Source: HGM04593 sp045588485 (lineage in GTDB: Bacteria > Bacteroidota > Bacteroidia > Bacteroidales > Bacteroidaceae). Taken from it: a stretch of 64,000 nt of DNA. The DNA lies in NCBI GenBank assembly GCA_045588485.1, contig JAZNEI010000031.1:1-64000 (forward strand), in the 5' to 3' direction. The translations under genes were made by a program, and so were the position numbers. The notes below the pieces were generated by a model that searched no databases, was not told the origin of the DNA, and saw only the letters and a program-made list of their open reading frames with translations. Positions 52,059-60,998 of the stretch are shown piece after piece; the first letter of the stretch is position 1; every line of letters begins with the position of its first letter.

Positions 52059-53354
52059 TTACAGTTTGGCCTTTGCTTCGGCGTGGCCCATATTTGCTGC
52101 CTTCTTGAAATTCTGACGGGCCATCATTGCGTTCTTACCGACACCGCCACAACCCGACTCATATATTACACCCAACATGTAATACGAATCGGCACTTCCC
52201 GATGCTTTGAACTTCTTAACAGCTTCGATACCATTGCCTGCTTCATAGGCTTTCATTCCGGCATCGTAGTTTACGTCATTCTTCTTTACCGGTGCTGCTT
52301 CGGCTTTCTTTGACGGTGCAGGTTCGGCTTTCTTTGTTGTTTGTGGCTCTTCCTGCTTTGTCTGAGTTGGTTCGCTCTTTTGTGGTGCAACTTGTGGCTG
52401 TGCAGTCGGCTGTTCCTCAACAGTGGGAGTGGTTGCCGGCTGGCTGCCTCCTCCGCCAAAAAGCAGATATGCGAGTGCTATTACTGCTACTGCCGATACG
52501 ATGAGGAGCCACTTTTTTGAACCACCTTCTTGTTTAGGCATATTATGTGGATGTAGGCCTGGGGCTTTGTCGCTTAGCGTACCTACACCCTTACTCTCTT
52601 GGTTAATGGGAGTGTTGTTGTCTTGTGGCTTGGTTCTGTTTGTTGCTCCTGTAACTGTGGCTGAGGCAGGGACAACATCGGGTTGCTTGGGCTTTGTCTC
52701 GCTCTTGTACATCGAGTTTATATCTTCTTCGATACTCTTTTTCTTATCCTCAATATCAAGCTCCTGTGCTTTGCGGTTCATCATCTGACGGCCTGCCACT
52801 CCTATATTGCCGTTTGTTGTGAGCATAAGCTCCTGATAGGCCATGCGGTATTCGTTGACGGCTTTCTTTTCGCATTCGATACAGCGGTTCTTACCCTTGA
52901 CTTTACAGTCGAAGCAGATGCTCTTACCGCATTTGGGGCAGCGTGCATGCTTGCCTTCGAACGGGTTGCCACACACTTCGCAGAACTCTGGCTCGTTTTT
53001 TCCTCCCATAACAATGGTGGTGTTGTTATGAACTGTTGAGTTGTCGACCGTTGAAGAGGTGTTAGTGACATTTGAGGTTGAGTTAACTGTAGATGTGTTA
53101 ACCGAGTTGTCAGTCTGGCTGTTATTTGTGGTGTTTGTGGTGGTCTTGTTTATGCTGCCCATCACATTGTTGCGTGTAATATCATCGCCCTCGGTTTCAC
53201 GGTTTGTGGTAATGGCACCGCTGTTGTTCTCGGGATTATAGGCGTTTACCTCGTTTACTTCGGGTTTACTCAGTGTCGCTCCACAGTTTGTGCAGAATGT
53301 TTCATCGCTGCCGATAGGTGTATTACATTCGGGACAGAATCTTTGTTCGCTCAT
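52059..53354 (-). CDS. Zinc-ribbon, transmembrane and Sel1-like repeat protein
   Basis: 431 residues. The N-terminal zinc ribbon has CPEC and CTNC (C7, C10, C21, C24). A Thr/Asn/Ser-rich, low-complexity stretch (about 45-115) precedes a second cluster of cysteine pairs (CEVC, CPKC, CFDC, CIEC; about 125-163). After a charged region comes a membrane segment (about 285-305, LLIVSAVAVIALAYLLFGGGG), a Pro/Lys/Glu-rich linker and a C-terminal Sel1/TPR-like pair of helices (AYEAGNGIEAVKKFKASG, MLGVIYESGCGGVGKNAMMA). Zinc ribbons would lie in the cytoplasm with the repeat outside, a topology that is inferred. It is 12 bases after the small unknown gene. Confidence 0.7.
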   Translation of the reverse strand: MSEQRFCPECNTPIGSDETFCTNCGATLSKPEVNEVNAYNPENNSGAITTNRETEGDDITRNNVMGSINKTTTNTTNNSQTDNSVNTSTVNSTSNVTNTSSTVDNSTVHNNTTIVMGGKNEPEFCEVCGNPFEGKHARCPKCGKSICFDCKVKGKNRCIECEKKAVNEYRMAYQELMLTTNGNIGVAGRQMMNRKAQELDIEDKKKSIEEDINSMYKSETKPKQPDVVPASATVTGATNRTKPQDNNTPINQESKGVGTLSDKAPGLHPHNMPKQEGGSKKWLLIVSAVAVIALAYLLFGGGGSQPATTPTVEEQPTAQPQVAPQKSEPTQTKQEEPQTTKKAEPAPSKKAEAAPVKKNDVNYDAGMKAYEAGNGIEAVKKFKASGSADSYYMLGVIYESGCGGVGKNAMMARQNFKKAANMGHAEAKAKL

Positions 53355-53366
53355 GATATTCTAGTA

Positions 53367-53753
53367 TTAATCGTTATTCTTGTTTTTCTTTAGTAGTTTC
53401 TTTAGTTTACGTGGCAGACGTTTTACGCTCTTTGCAACAGACGATGCAGGTTCGGCTTCGTTGAAAAAGACGATATTTGCCGATTGGACCGGAGCAGGGG
53501 GTAGTAATCTGCTTCCATCGGCGAGGATTATCGAGTCGACACATATATGGCTGTTTTCCTCTTCGATATTTCCGTTTACTATTACATCCTGTTCATTGAG
53601 TGGTCCGAAAAAAGGATCGTCTTGCGGAAGTGAATTCTCGCGGTAAAGGGTATATGCCTTTCCATCGGCTGTGTGTAATTTGGCAACAGCACCATCTGAT
53701 TTTGAGCCTGTATTCAGCTCTGTTATCAATATCTTACCTTTTATCTCGCTCAT
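53367..53753 (-). CDS. Small protein of unknown function in the zinc-ribbon cluster
   Basis: 128 residues, no signal peptide, no membrane segment. The first 80 residues look like a beta barrel or OB-like fold (KILITELNTGSKSDGAVAKLHTADGKAYTLYREN, then NEQDVIVNGNIEEENSHICVDSIILADG). The last 20 residues are very basic (RLPRKLKKLLKKNKNND). It may bind nucleic acid, lipid or a partner protein. It lies between the SPFH and zinc-ribbon/Sel1 genes with 40 and 12 bases on either side. No family is recognised. Confidence 0.6.
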   Translation of the reverse strand: MSEIKGKILITELNTGSKSDGAVAKLHTADGKAYTLYRENSLPQDDPFFGPLNEQDVIVNGNIEEENSHICVDSIILADGSRLLPPAPVQSANIVFFNEAEPASSVAKSVKRLPRKLKKLLKKNKNND

Positions 53754-53793
53754 CTCTCTATTTTTTAAAACTACTATTGTTTAAATAACTGTT

Positions 53794-56064
53794 TTATATG
53801 TTTGCTCCACACTCCTCGCAGAAACGGCTGCCGGGCTCGACCTGTGCACCGCACTCGGGGCATACTGATGCAACCTGTTTAGATGCACTTTGGGGCTGCT
53901 GCGTAGGTTGCTGCTGCATGCGCTGCTGTACAGGTTGTTGTACAGGCTGTTGGGGGGCAACATTGTTACGTGTCGTATAGTCGAGTGCTCTGTCGTAGGC
54001 GGTATCCATGCGTCCCTCTTGGCGACGTATGCGCTCGTCTCGTTCTTGTAACTGACGCTCTTTCTCGGCCAACTGCTCCTGGGCACGGCGTGACTCCTCT
54101 TGTATCCTTTGGTTCTCGCGGTTACCGCCTAATGCCAGCTCCATCATTCTTAGCATCGCCTCTCTGTTTTCGCGGTTGTCGGCATCTCGTGCGGCACGTT
54201 CGGCTCTTACGATTTCATCGGCTTCGGCTCTTGCGCGACGCTCATTCTCCATATTATATTTGTTCTCGGCGTATGCTTGTGCAGCATTTTCACCACCTAC
54301 AAGTGCCCATACCTGCTCATCACTCAGTTCTCTATCCCACTTTAAACGCTCTAATTCCTGAGTATGTTGCATACGGGCCTTCTCCATCTCGGCTTCGTGG
54401 CGACGTTCGTTCTGCTTCGACTCTTCTTGGGCACGTTGCATAGCCATGAACTGCTGGAACTGTGCATCGTTCTCTTCGCGCTCTAGCTCGCTACGGCGTT
54501 TTTCGTCGTTGAAGTTCATGTCGCGTTTGCGCTGCTCTATGTCGAGTTGCGCATTGGCTGCTGCACTCTCTTTCTCAAGCTCCTTGTAATATCGTGCATC
54601 TTTGTATTCGTCGCGAATCATCTCTACCTCAATCTGCTTGCGGGCAATTGTTACGGCTTTGTCGGCTTCGCCTTCGAGACGTATGCGCTCAAACTCTATG
54701 CTGTCGCGGAGCTGCATCATTGCAAGTGCTGTTCCACGCTTGTACTCCTCGGTCTTCAGTTTGTCGCGCAGAGCGTTCATCTCCTCTTCGCGTACAAGTC
54801 CTGTGCGTGCAATCTCGGCAAGGGCTGCTTCGCGCTCATCGTCGCTGCGTGCTTCGCGTATTATTCTCTCGTTGGCAAGGAGGTACTCAAACTTTTTCAG
54901 TTCATCCTCACGCAGTATGTTATCGCGGTTTATTATGTCGAGCTGTTGCTGCAACTCGAGCTGTGTGCGTGCTTCATGCAAAAGCTGGCTGTTCTGGGCA
55001 TCGGCAAGACGGTTCTTGAAATCGTTGGTGCGACGCAGATAATCAAGCTCCTTCTCTGATAGGTACAACTCGCGGCTGAGGGCTGCAAAGCGTTCAAGGT
55101 CGGCATTTTCGGCCGATATCTCTACGATGCGCACCATGGAGATTCCAAAAAAAGATTCGGCAGCCGCTTGGTTTATCGAGTCCTTAATCCTGTTGTGCAA
55201 CTCTTTGGGTATACGGCTGGATGTAATATCTTTGTCGTACAACTCGTCCTGTACTATATTGCGTATTGTATTGCTTATCTCGTCGACAATGAGTGTGGTA
55301 TTCATCATCTGCTTATCGGTAAGATAGTGGGTGATGAAACGCTCGTGGTCGGTGATACTGAAATAGGCATTTACTCCAACGCCGATGTTCAGGTTGCGTG
55401 TCGCTATCGACATTGGCTTGAACTGCTTGTAGTCGTCGAGATTCTCTTGCTTGGCTCCAATTAACAGAGGAAATGCTTTGTTCAGCAGAATGACAACCGA
55501 GAATGCTGCTCCACGTTTCGCATTTTCGAGAATAGCCTCTTGCTGACTGCGATAGAGTGCCTCTTCGGGACTCTCGACCGGTCTTTCGGTCTCTTTCTTT
55601 TTGCTACTGAAGAGGCTTGTGATAAAGCGCCACCCCTTGCGCAGAAGTCCTTCATCCTTATTGCCTTGTTGTGAATTCTGTATAAAATCGTATGTGCCTC
55701 CGCTGATGCTGGCAATGGTACGGCCGTTGGCACGAATGTAGGCTGTGGTGCCTTCGGAAATTATTACACCTTTTATGTCGTTGTATGATTCAAATTCGGC
55801 TTCACTGATGAGTCGTGCTACCTGTCCGGGTTGTATATTCCAATATATACGCTCGGTTGCACTCTCAATGTCCGAAGGTAGATTGCGCTTGTCGTTTGCC
55901 TCGCCGCCGGCAATGCGTGTTCCACATTTTCCGCAGAATTTCGCGCCCGGTTTCAAGGCTGAATGGCATTGCGGACAACTATTCGTCTCTTCGAGTTTCT
56001 TGCCACAGTGTGCGCAGAATTTTGCGCCGGGCTTAATGTTTTCGTTGCAATATGGACAATTCAT
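53794..56064 (-). CDS. SPFH/band-7 protein with zinc ribbons at both ends
   Basis: 756 residues. Two zinc ribbons start the protein (CPYC..CAHC at 3-20 and CPQC..CGKC at 30-47). An SPFH/band-7 domain covers about 80-320, with ISEGTTAYIRANGR and the ADLERFAALSRELYLSEKELDYL junction. A very long Glu/Arg/Gln-rich coiled coil runs from about 330 to 690. A Gln/Pro-rich linker is followed by a third zinc ribbon (CPEC..CEEC, about 735-756). SPFH proteins assemble large cage-like or ring-like scaffolds on membranes. The protein has no clear membrane segment. It lies 18 bases after the C25-type peptidase gene, so the two proteins, both with zinc ribbons, may be partners. Confidence 0.75.
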   Translation of the reverse strand: MNCPYCNENIKPGAKFCAHCGKKLEETNSCPQCHSALKPGAKFCGKCGTRIAGGEANDKRNLPSDIESATERIYWNIQPGQVARLISEAEFESYNDIKGVIISEGTTAYIRANGRTIASISGGTYDFIQNSQQGNKDEGLLRKGWRFITSLFSSKKKETERPVESPEEALYRSQQEAILENAKRGAAFSVVILLNKAFPLLIGAKQENLDDYKQFKPMSIATRNLNIGVGVNAYFSITDHERFITHYLTDKQMMNTTLIVDEISNTIRNIVQDELYDKDITSSRIPKELHNRIKDSINQAAAESFFGISMVRIVEISAENADLERFAALSRELYLSEKELDYLRRTNDFKNRLADAQNSQLLHEARTQLELQQQLDIINRDNILREDELKKFEYLLANERIIREARSDDEREAALAEIARTGLVREEEMNALRDKLKTEEYKRGTALAMMQLRDSIEFERIRLEGEADKAVTIARKQIEVEMIRDEYKDARYYKELEKESAAANAQLDIEQRKRDMNFNDEKRRSELEREENDAQFQQFMAMQRAQEESKQNERRHEAEMEKARMQHTQELERLKWDRELSDEQVWALVGGENAAQAYAENKYNMENERRARAEADEIVRAERAARDADNRENREAMLRMMELALGGNRENQRIQEESRRAQEQLAEKERQLQERDERIRRQEGRMDTAYDRALDYTTRNNVAPQQPVQQPVQQRMQQQPTQQPQSASKQVASVCPECGAQVEPGSRFCEECGANI

Positions 56065-56082
56065 AGTATTGTGTTTTTAGTT

Positions 56083-57807
56083 TTATTTGCTTGAGTTTAT
56101 CTCTTTTATTTTGCCGTCGGATGCAGTTGTGACAAGGTAGTATGTCGCAATCTCCGATTCCGATTCATTGCTCTTGTATTTGAAATTGTATTCCTCGCTT
56201 CCGTCGCTGTATCTGACCTTGAATATACTCTCGGCCGGTCGAGGGGTAAGACCGAACTGCTCGTACAGCTCTTTTCCGATTCTCTCGTGTATTTGTGCAA
56301 TATTGGCATTGACAGCATTGCGAACAAGACTCAGTATAGAACCGTTGCTCTCCTCCTTACTGTCTCTTATCTCCTCAACCGCACACTGTATATTCTCCTC
56401 TTTATCTATAAATGCAGTTGTATTAACTTTTTTATGACGTAATGTTTTATTACCTTCTGTGTTGATGCATATCATTGGGTCGCCGTAAAGATTGAACTCT
56501 ACAATGGTGAGCGCCGACAGTAAATTTCCAGGTTGGCTTTTGTGCAGGACGTTACTTCGGGCTATAAACATTGCCTGTCCTGTTGAATATCCCTCTAACA
56601 GTGCAGAAATGAAACTGTTGGCCATAATGTCGGCATTTCCTATATGTGCATTCTGCGGTGTGGTAGTCGATTGGTCGACACATCCCCAGGCAACACGTGA
56701 CGAACCTAAAAATGCCATTGTGTTGGTGTGTATAGATGAGAGCAACATACTATGGTGCTTGTCAAGATTAATGAAACGTGCTCCATAGCAAGCCTCACAT
56801 ACAACAACGTTTGGTTGTTTGGCTGTCTGCATATGCTCGGGCTGTAGCACCATACGTGTACGTTGTTCGCCTCGAGGGGCACCGGCATAGCCTCTTATCT
56901 TCAAAGCATTTCCACCATGAAGGTTATAATAGTAAAGCGATGCATCGGTGTCGAATATCTGTGTTACGTTACCGTCATCGACCATGGGCGAGAGAATCAT
57001 TCTGTTGTAATAGAACTCATCGGCAATGCGACCATCGAAATTGCGCATTATAGGGAGAATCCGAGCTGCAACCTTTACCGATACATTCTTCCAGTTGGGG
57101 TCGCACTGTCCGTAGGCTTGTGTCAAAGGAATACCTTCGGTGCACTCTATGTCGCGTTGCAGATAGTTGCATAGGTCGTTGATATTGGAATCGCTCCCGA
57201 AAGGCAAACGACCCACGTGAAATAGTTGCTCTTGCTTGAAAATCTCTTGATTCTCGAGCAGAGGAAGCATTCCGCTACCGTAAGGATAGGAGTATAGTAT
57301 ATCTGTGTCTATGCTGTCGTCGTGCTTGTCGTTGGCGATATAGTGCTTGACGCAGGGCATAGGAATTACATTGTCACTTCCAATGATGAACAGATACTCG
57401 GGCTTACTTTTTTGATGTTTATACACATCCATCAATATCTCCATATATTCCCACAAACTACTCTTGAGGTTAAGAGATACTCTTTTGGCCTTTGAGAAGA
57501 AACTGCTTTTGTGGTATGTATAGTCGTCTGCATCGACTAGGGTATAGAGAAGTCCCGAATCTCTCTTTATATCAATGAATTGGTTCAATAGTTTCTTTAC
57601 ATCTTGTGGGTGTGTGTTCAATACACCTCCAAGCAGGGTCGTATTGGTGAATATTATGCAACTTGCAATATAATCACCTTTTTCGTCGTCTTCTGTATTT
57701 TGGCTTTCGGGTTGTTCCGATGTATAATGCGACTCAACCTGTGTTCCGCATTCGGGACAGAAACGCATATTATCTTCTAACTTGTTTCCACATTCGGGGC
57801 AATACAT
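56083..57807 (-). CDS. Zinc-ribbon C25-type (caspase-clan) cysteine peptidase
   Basis: 574 residues. A zinc ribbon starts the protein (CPEC 3-6 and CPEC 17-20). The rest resembles peptidase family C25, the gingipain family in clan CD. The catalytic histidine lies in YYYNLHGGN (H297) and the cysteine in VVVCEACYGARF (C340), each after a hydrophobic strand as expected for clan CD. Downstream EGYSTGQAMFIARSN and EFNLYGDPMI match the C25 pattern. The upstream EYLFIIGSDNVIP segment is also family-like. There is no signal peptide, so unlike gingipains this protein should act in the cytoplasm. The C-terminal 120 residues have no recognised fold. It lies between the lytic transglycosylase and the SPFH gene. 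Confidence 0.72.
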   Translation of the reverse strand: MYCPECGNKLEDNMRFCPECGTQVESHYTSEQPESQNTEDDEKGDYIASCIIFTNTTLLGGVLNTHPQDVKKLLNQFIDIKRDSGLLYTLVDADDYTYHKSSFFSKAKRVSLNLKSSLWEYMEILMDVYKHQKSKPEYLFIIGSDNVIPMPCVKHYIANDKHDDSIDTDILYSYPYGSGMLPLLENQEIFKQEQLFHVGRLPFGSDSNINDLCNYLQRDIECTEGIPLTQAYGQCDPNWKNVSVKVAARILPIMRNFDGRIADEFYYNRMILSPMVDDGNVTQIFDTDASLYYYNLHGGNALKIRGYAGAPRGEQRTRMVLQPEHMQTAKQPNVVVCEACYGARFINLDKHHSMLLSSIHTNTMAFLGSSRVAWGCVDQSTTTPQNAHIGNADIMANSFISALLEGYSTGQAMFIARSNVLHKSQPGNLLSALTIVEFNLYGDPMICINTEGNKTLRHKKVNTTAFIDKEENIQCAVEEIRDSKEESNGSILSLVRNAVNANIAQIHERIGKELYEQFGLTPRPAESIFKVRYSDGSEEYNFKYKSNESESEIATYYLVTTASDGKIKEINSSK

Positions 57808-57883
57808 ATCTGGGTGTTTTGTGTTAGTGTATCATTGTTATTTGTTGTAAAAGTGTTTGTCTCGCATATTTATATGCGCAGTA

Positions 57884-59296
57884 TCACTCTTTCAGGTATT
57901 TCTCGCGTCTTTTGCTTACACCGCTTACATAGTTTCTCGCCTCTTCGGTGCTGAGGTTGCTTGTGAGGTGGTTGTAAAGTTGTGTGTAACTATACCTGTT
58001 TATAAGTGGAATAGCACCTTTTATGTTTGTGTTTCCGGTGAAGGCGCGGCTCACATTTCCTGCTCCTGTGTTGTAGCTTGCAATGACGCAGAGACGGCGA
58101 CAGTCGGGGTCGGTCACTCCGCTGAACTGATTCATCAATATTCGCAGATATGCTGTGCCAAGCTCTATGTTCTGATGTGGAACGTACAGATAGCTCTTAG
58201 AAGGAACCCAGTCGCGTTTGTAGACGTAACGGTAGGCATCGTAGCCGCCCGAACGCGGTACAAGCTGCATAAGTCCGTATGCAGGCACCCAACTTGTGGC
58301 TTTGGGATTGAAATAAGACTCTTGTTCCATGACTGCATATATAAGCGGTTGCTCTATTTGGAATACCTGAGAATATTTTGCAACGTGCTCTTTGTATAGT
58401 GCTGCATTTTTCGAGATATTGTCGGTAACCATGCTCATCTTAACCTGTACTACCGTGCGCTCCTTGTTGTCTGAACCTTTTATGGTAATACTCTTCTTGG
58501 CACTTTGCTTGGCGGCTGCATTTGCAATGGCTTTGGCCGAGTAGAGTTTACGTGCTCTTTCGCGTGCTTCTTCGCGCTCTCGGGCTGTGCTGTTTTTGTT
58601 GCCTCCTTCTCGGGCAACCCTGCTTGCCATGGTTTCGCCGTTTGCGCTTACATCCACTTTATTTGTTCGCTCCTCGACAAGTGTCAGTTCTTTGCCTCTG
58701 ACTTTTGGCGCAGGAGGTGTCGGACGTACACTACGCGGCTTTTGTGAGGCTACTTCGGCGCTGTCGGGGAATGTATATTTCGAGAGGTCTACCAATCCGT
58801 CAAGGATAGGCCGTTCGGCAAGATATTGGTTGAAATCGACCTTAGAGCTATATGGGCAGGTAGAACCACGGCTCTCGAGCATTTTCTCTATGGCTGCCGA
58901 TATACGTCGGTCTATCTCTATCGAGTCGTATTTGTGTATGTCGTCAAAAGCTACCTCGATGAGAATATCGCCTGTTTCGAAATTTACAACCGAACGCGAC
59001 TGATAATCGTCACTGTATTCTACCCATTCGTTTTTGGTATCGTCTATGATTGTGTCGTTACCCCATACTTTCTTAATAGACTTTACATAGTTGAAATACT
59101 CTTTACGCATCTGCTTCTCGTACTTTTCGTACTCTTTTCGTGCCTCTTCGCTGAATTTTTCGAAGTTCTCCACAGTTTGTGCAGCCTCTGTCTCGAAGCG
59201 GTTACGTAAGGAATCGGGCGATAGAGTTTTATCCTCTTGTGCCAAGATGCCTGAAAATATGGCAGTCAATAGAATTGTAAATATGTGTTTCTTCAT
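57884..59296 (-). CDS. MltC-like lytic transglycosylase
   Basis: 470 residues with a signal peptide (about 1-19) but no lipobox. The N-terminal part (about 25-150) is a region like the DUF3393 domain of MltC, with a long charged helix. The C-terminal SLT domain (about 305-460) has the motif AVMEQESYFNPKATS (catalytic E326), YGLMQLVPRSGGYDAY and the YNTGAG motif. It cleaves the glycan strands of peptidoglycan with formation of 1,6-anhydro-muramic ends. It is the first gene of the nine-gene cluster and lies 76 bases before the C25-type peptidase gene. Confidence 0.85.
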   Translation of the reverse strand: MKKHIFTILLTAIFSGILAQEDKTLSPDSLRNRFETEAAQTVENFEKFSEEARKEYEKYEKQMRKEYFNYVKSIKKVWGNDTIIDDTKNEWVEYSDDYQSRSVVNFETGDILIEVAFDDIHKYDSIEIDRRISAAIEKMLESRGSTCPYSSKVDFNQYLAERPILDGLVDLSKYTFPDSAEVASQKPRSVRPTPPAPKVRGKELTLVEERTNKVDVSANGETMASRVAREGGNKNSTAREREEARERARKLYSAKAIANAAAKQSAKKSITIKGSDNKERTVVQVKMSMVTDNISKNAALYKEHVAKYSQVFQIEQPLIYAVMEQESYFNPKATSWVPAYGLMQLVPRSGGYDAYRYVYKRDWVPSKSYLYVPHQNIELGTAYLRILMNQFSGVTDPDCRRLCVIASYNTGAGNVSRAFTGNTNIKGAIPLINRYSYTQLYNHLTSNLSTEEARNYVSGVSKRREKYLKE

Positions 59297-59370
59297 TGTT
59301 TTGTCGTTTTGTGCATCAATTGGCTACTGTTGTTTGTTTTTGCTATCTTGCTTTTGTAAAACAATAGCCG

Positions 59371-59378
59371 CAAAGCTA
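59371..59378 (-). promoter_or_regulatory. Possible -7 box of the nine-gene cluster
   Basis: On the minus strand this reads TAGCTTTG, matching TAnnTTTG, 75 bases upstream of the transglycosylase start. No -33 box was found at normal spacing. Confidence 0.4.
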
Positions 59379-59590
59379 ATGAAAATTAATTAAAATAATG
59401 CACTTTGTAATAAAAATATTCTATTTGGTGTCAAATGTTTTTTACTTTTATATATGAAGATTTTAGCTTACGTTTATTTTTATAGCATTTATCATTGCTT
59501 TTTTATTGTTCTGCCTGGATGGATATTATAACTTGTTTTCATTTTTTTTAGTTTATTTGTACTTTATATAAAATAATAGTCTTTAATCGG

Positions 59591-59621
59591 TTGTTTCTTT
59601 AATCAAAAAATGCTATCTTTG
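59591..59621 (+). promoter_or_regulatory. Promoter of the bamD-like operon
   Basis: TTG at 59591-59593 and TATCTTTG at 59614-59621 with a 20-base spacer match the Bacteroidales consensus, 150 bases upstream of the first gene. Confidence 0.7.
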
Positions 59622-59771
59622 CAGGCGATTTGCGGTAATGTGAATTGTGCACAGAAATTCGTTTTTAAGTAATATGATTTCTTAAGTTTCGATTAACAGT
59701 AAGATGTGTTTGTACAAAAGAAACCAAAGGGACGGATTTTGGCAGTGTGCTTTTTGTAGTGAAAAATTGAT

Positions 59772-60587
59772 ATGAAAAATTCTATATATATATTGCTGTT
59801 GGCAATTGTACTGTTTGCTTCGTGCTCACCCTACAATGCATTGTTAAAGCAGACAACCGATATTGAATACCGTTACGAGGCTGCAAAAGAGTATTATATC
59901 AATGGTGAATACTCTAAGGCTGTACCTCTGCTCGAAGGATTAGTACGTGTGTTTAAGGGTAGCGCCAAGGCCGAGGAGTCGCTCTTCTTGCTTGCAATGT
60001 GTTACTACGAGTCGCGCGACTATTATACAGCTTCGCAATATTTTACAACCTATTACAAGAACTATCCTCGTGGAGAGTATACAGAGCTTTCGCGATTCTA
60101 TAGTGGAAAGTCGCTGTACAACGGTATAACAGAACCCGAATTAGACCAGACAGATACTTATACTGCCATAAACGAGTTACAACTCTTTATGGAGTATTTT
60201 CCTGCAAGCAAATATCGTGAAGAAGCACAGAAAATGCTCTTCGATATGCACGATGTACTTGTAAAGAAAGAGTATCTCTCGGCAAAGTTGTATTATGAAC
60301 TTGGCGATTATATGGCATATATGGGTAATAACTATCAGGCATGCATAGTAACAGCGCAGAATGTGTTGAAAGATTATCCCTACACTTCGTTGCGCGAAGA
60401 CCTGTCGATACTTATTTTGCGTGCAAAATATATGATGGCACTGCATAGTGTAGAGAGTAAGAAGATAGACCGTTATCGCGATGCTCTTGATGAGTATTAT
60501 TCGTTTAAGAACGAGTTTCCAACAAGCAAATATCTTCCCGAAGCCGAGGAGTATTACACCAATTCTCTAAAGGTGGTTCAAGAATAG
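59772..60587 (+). CDS. bamD: BamD-like outer membrane assembly lipoprotein
   Basis: 271 residues with a signal peptide ending in the lipobox FASC. The mature part consists of TPR-like helical repeats, such as YRYEAAKEYYINGEYSKAVPLLEGLVRVF, SLFLLAMCYYESRDYYTASQYFTTYYKNYP and FMEYFPASKYREEAQKMLFDM. This fits BamD/YfiO, a component of the beta-barrel assembly machine on the periplasmic side of the outer membrane. It is the first gene of a bamD-rpoZ-DUF4293 unit, an arrangement common in Bacteroidetes. Confidence 0.85.
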   Translation: MKNSIYILLLAIVLFASCSPYNALLKQTTDIEYRYEAAKEYYINGEYSKAVPLLEGLVRVFKGSAKAEESLFLLAMCYYESRDYYTASQYFTTYYKNYPRGEYTELSRFYSGKSLYNGITEPELDQTDTYTAINELQLFMEYFPASKYREEAQKMLFDMHDVLVKKEYLSAKLYYELGDYMAYMGNNYQACIVTAQNVLKDYPYTSLREDLSILILRAKYMMALHSVESKKIDRYRDALDEYYSFKNEFPTSKYLPEAEEYYTNSLKVVQE

Positions 60588-60638
60588 GTTCTACGATTAA
60601 TTTAGATAAAGTATAACAAACAAATAGATTCAAAGACA

Positions 60639-60977
60639 ATGGATTACAAAAAGACAAATGCTCCTACAAGTACGGTTACACGTAATATGGCCGATTTTGT
60701 ACAAGAAACAGGTAATGTTTATGAGTCGGTGGCAATCATTGGCAAGCGCTCTAATCAGATTGCAACAGAGATGAAAGAGGAATTACTGAAAAAACTAAAC
60801 GAGTTTTCATCAACAACAGATAACCTCGAGGAGCAGTTCGAGAATCACGAGCAGATAGAGATTTCTCGCTTCTACGAGAGACTGCCCAAGCCTACACTTA
60901 TTGCTGCGCAGGAGTTCCTCGATGGAAAAGTATATTTCCGCGACCCCTCTAAAGAGGTTAATGACGACGAGGATTAA
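60639..60977 (+). CDS. rpoZ: DNA-directed RNA polymerase omega-like subunit (Rpb6 type)
   Basis: 112 residues, cytoplasmic. The segment NVYESVAIIGKRSNQIATEMKEELLKKL matches the conserved omega/Rpb6 motif (helical, with the KRAxQI-like core). The C-terminal half is acidic. It binds the beta prime subunit of RNA polymerase. Homology to the Bacteroidetes-type Rpb6/omega is by sequence pattern and position between bamD and DUF4293. It starts 51 bases after bamD. Confidence 0.82.
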   Translation: MDYKKTNAPTSTVTRNMADFVQETGNVYESVAIIGKRSNQIATEMKEELLKKLNEFSSTTDNLEEQFENHEQIEISRFYERLPKPTLIAAQEFLDGKVYFRDPSKEVNDDED

Positions 60978-60998
60978 TAGAATAAGAGATACTGCTAT

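Larger units (their letters stand above)
59297..59771. other. Divergent intergenic region before the zinc-ribbon cluster and bamD
   Basis: 475 AT-rich bases with no gene seen. It holds a minus-strand -7 box at 59371-59378 for the nine-gene cluster and a plus-strand promoter at 59591-59621 for the BamD-like operon. The stretch 59380-59580 has no recognised structure. The plus-strand leader from about 59628 to 59771 is about 140 bases. Confidence 0.5.
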
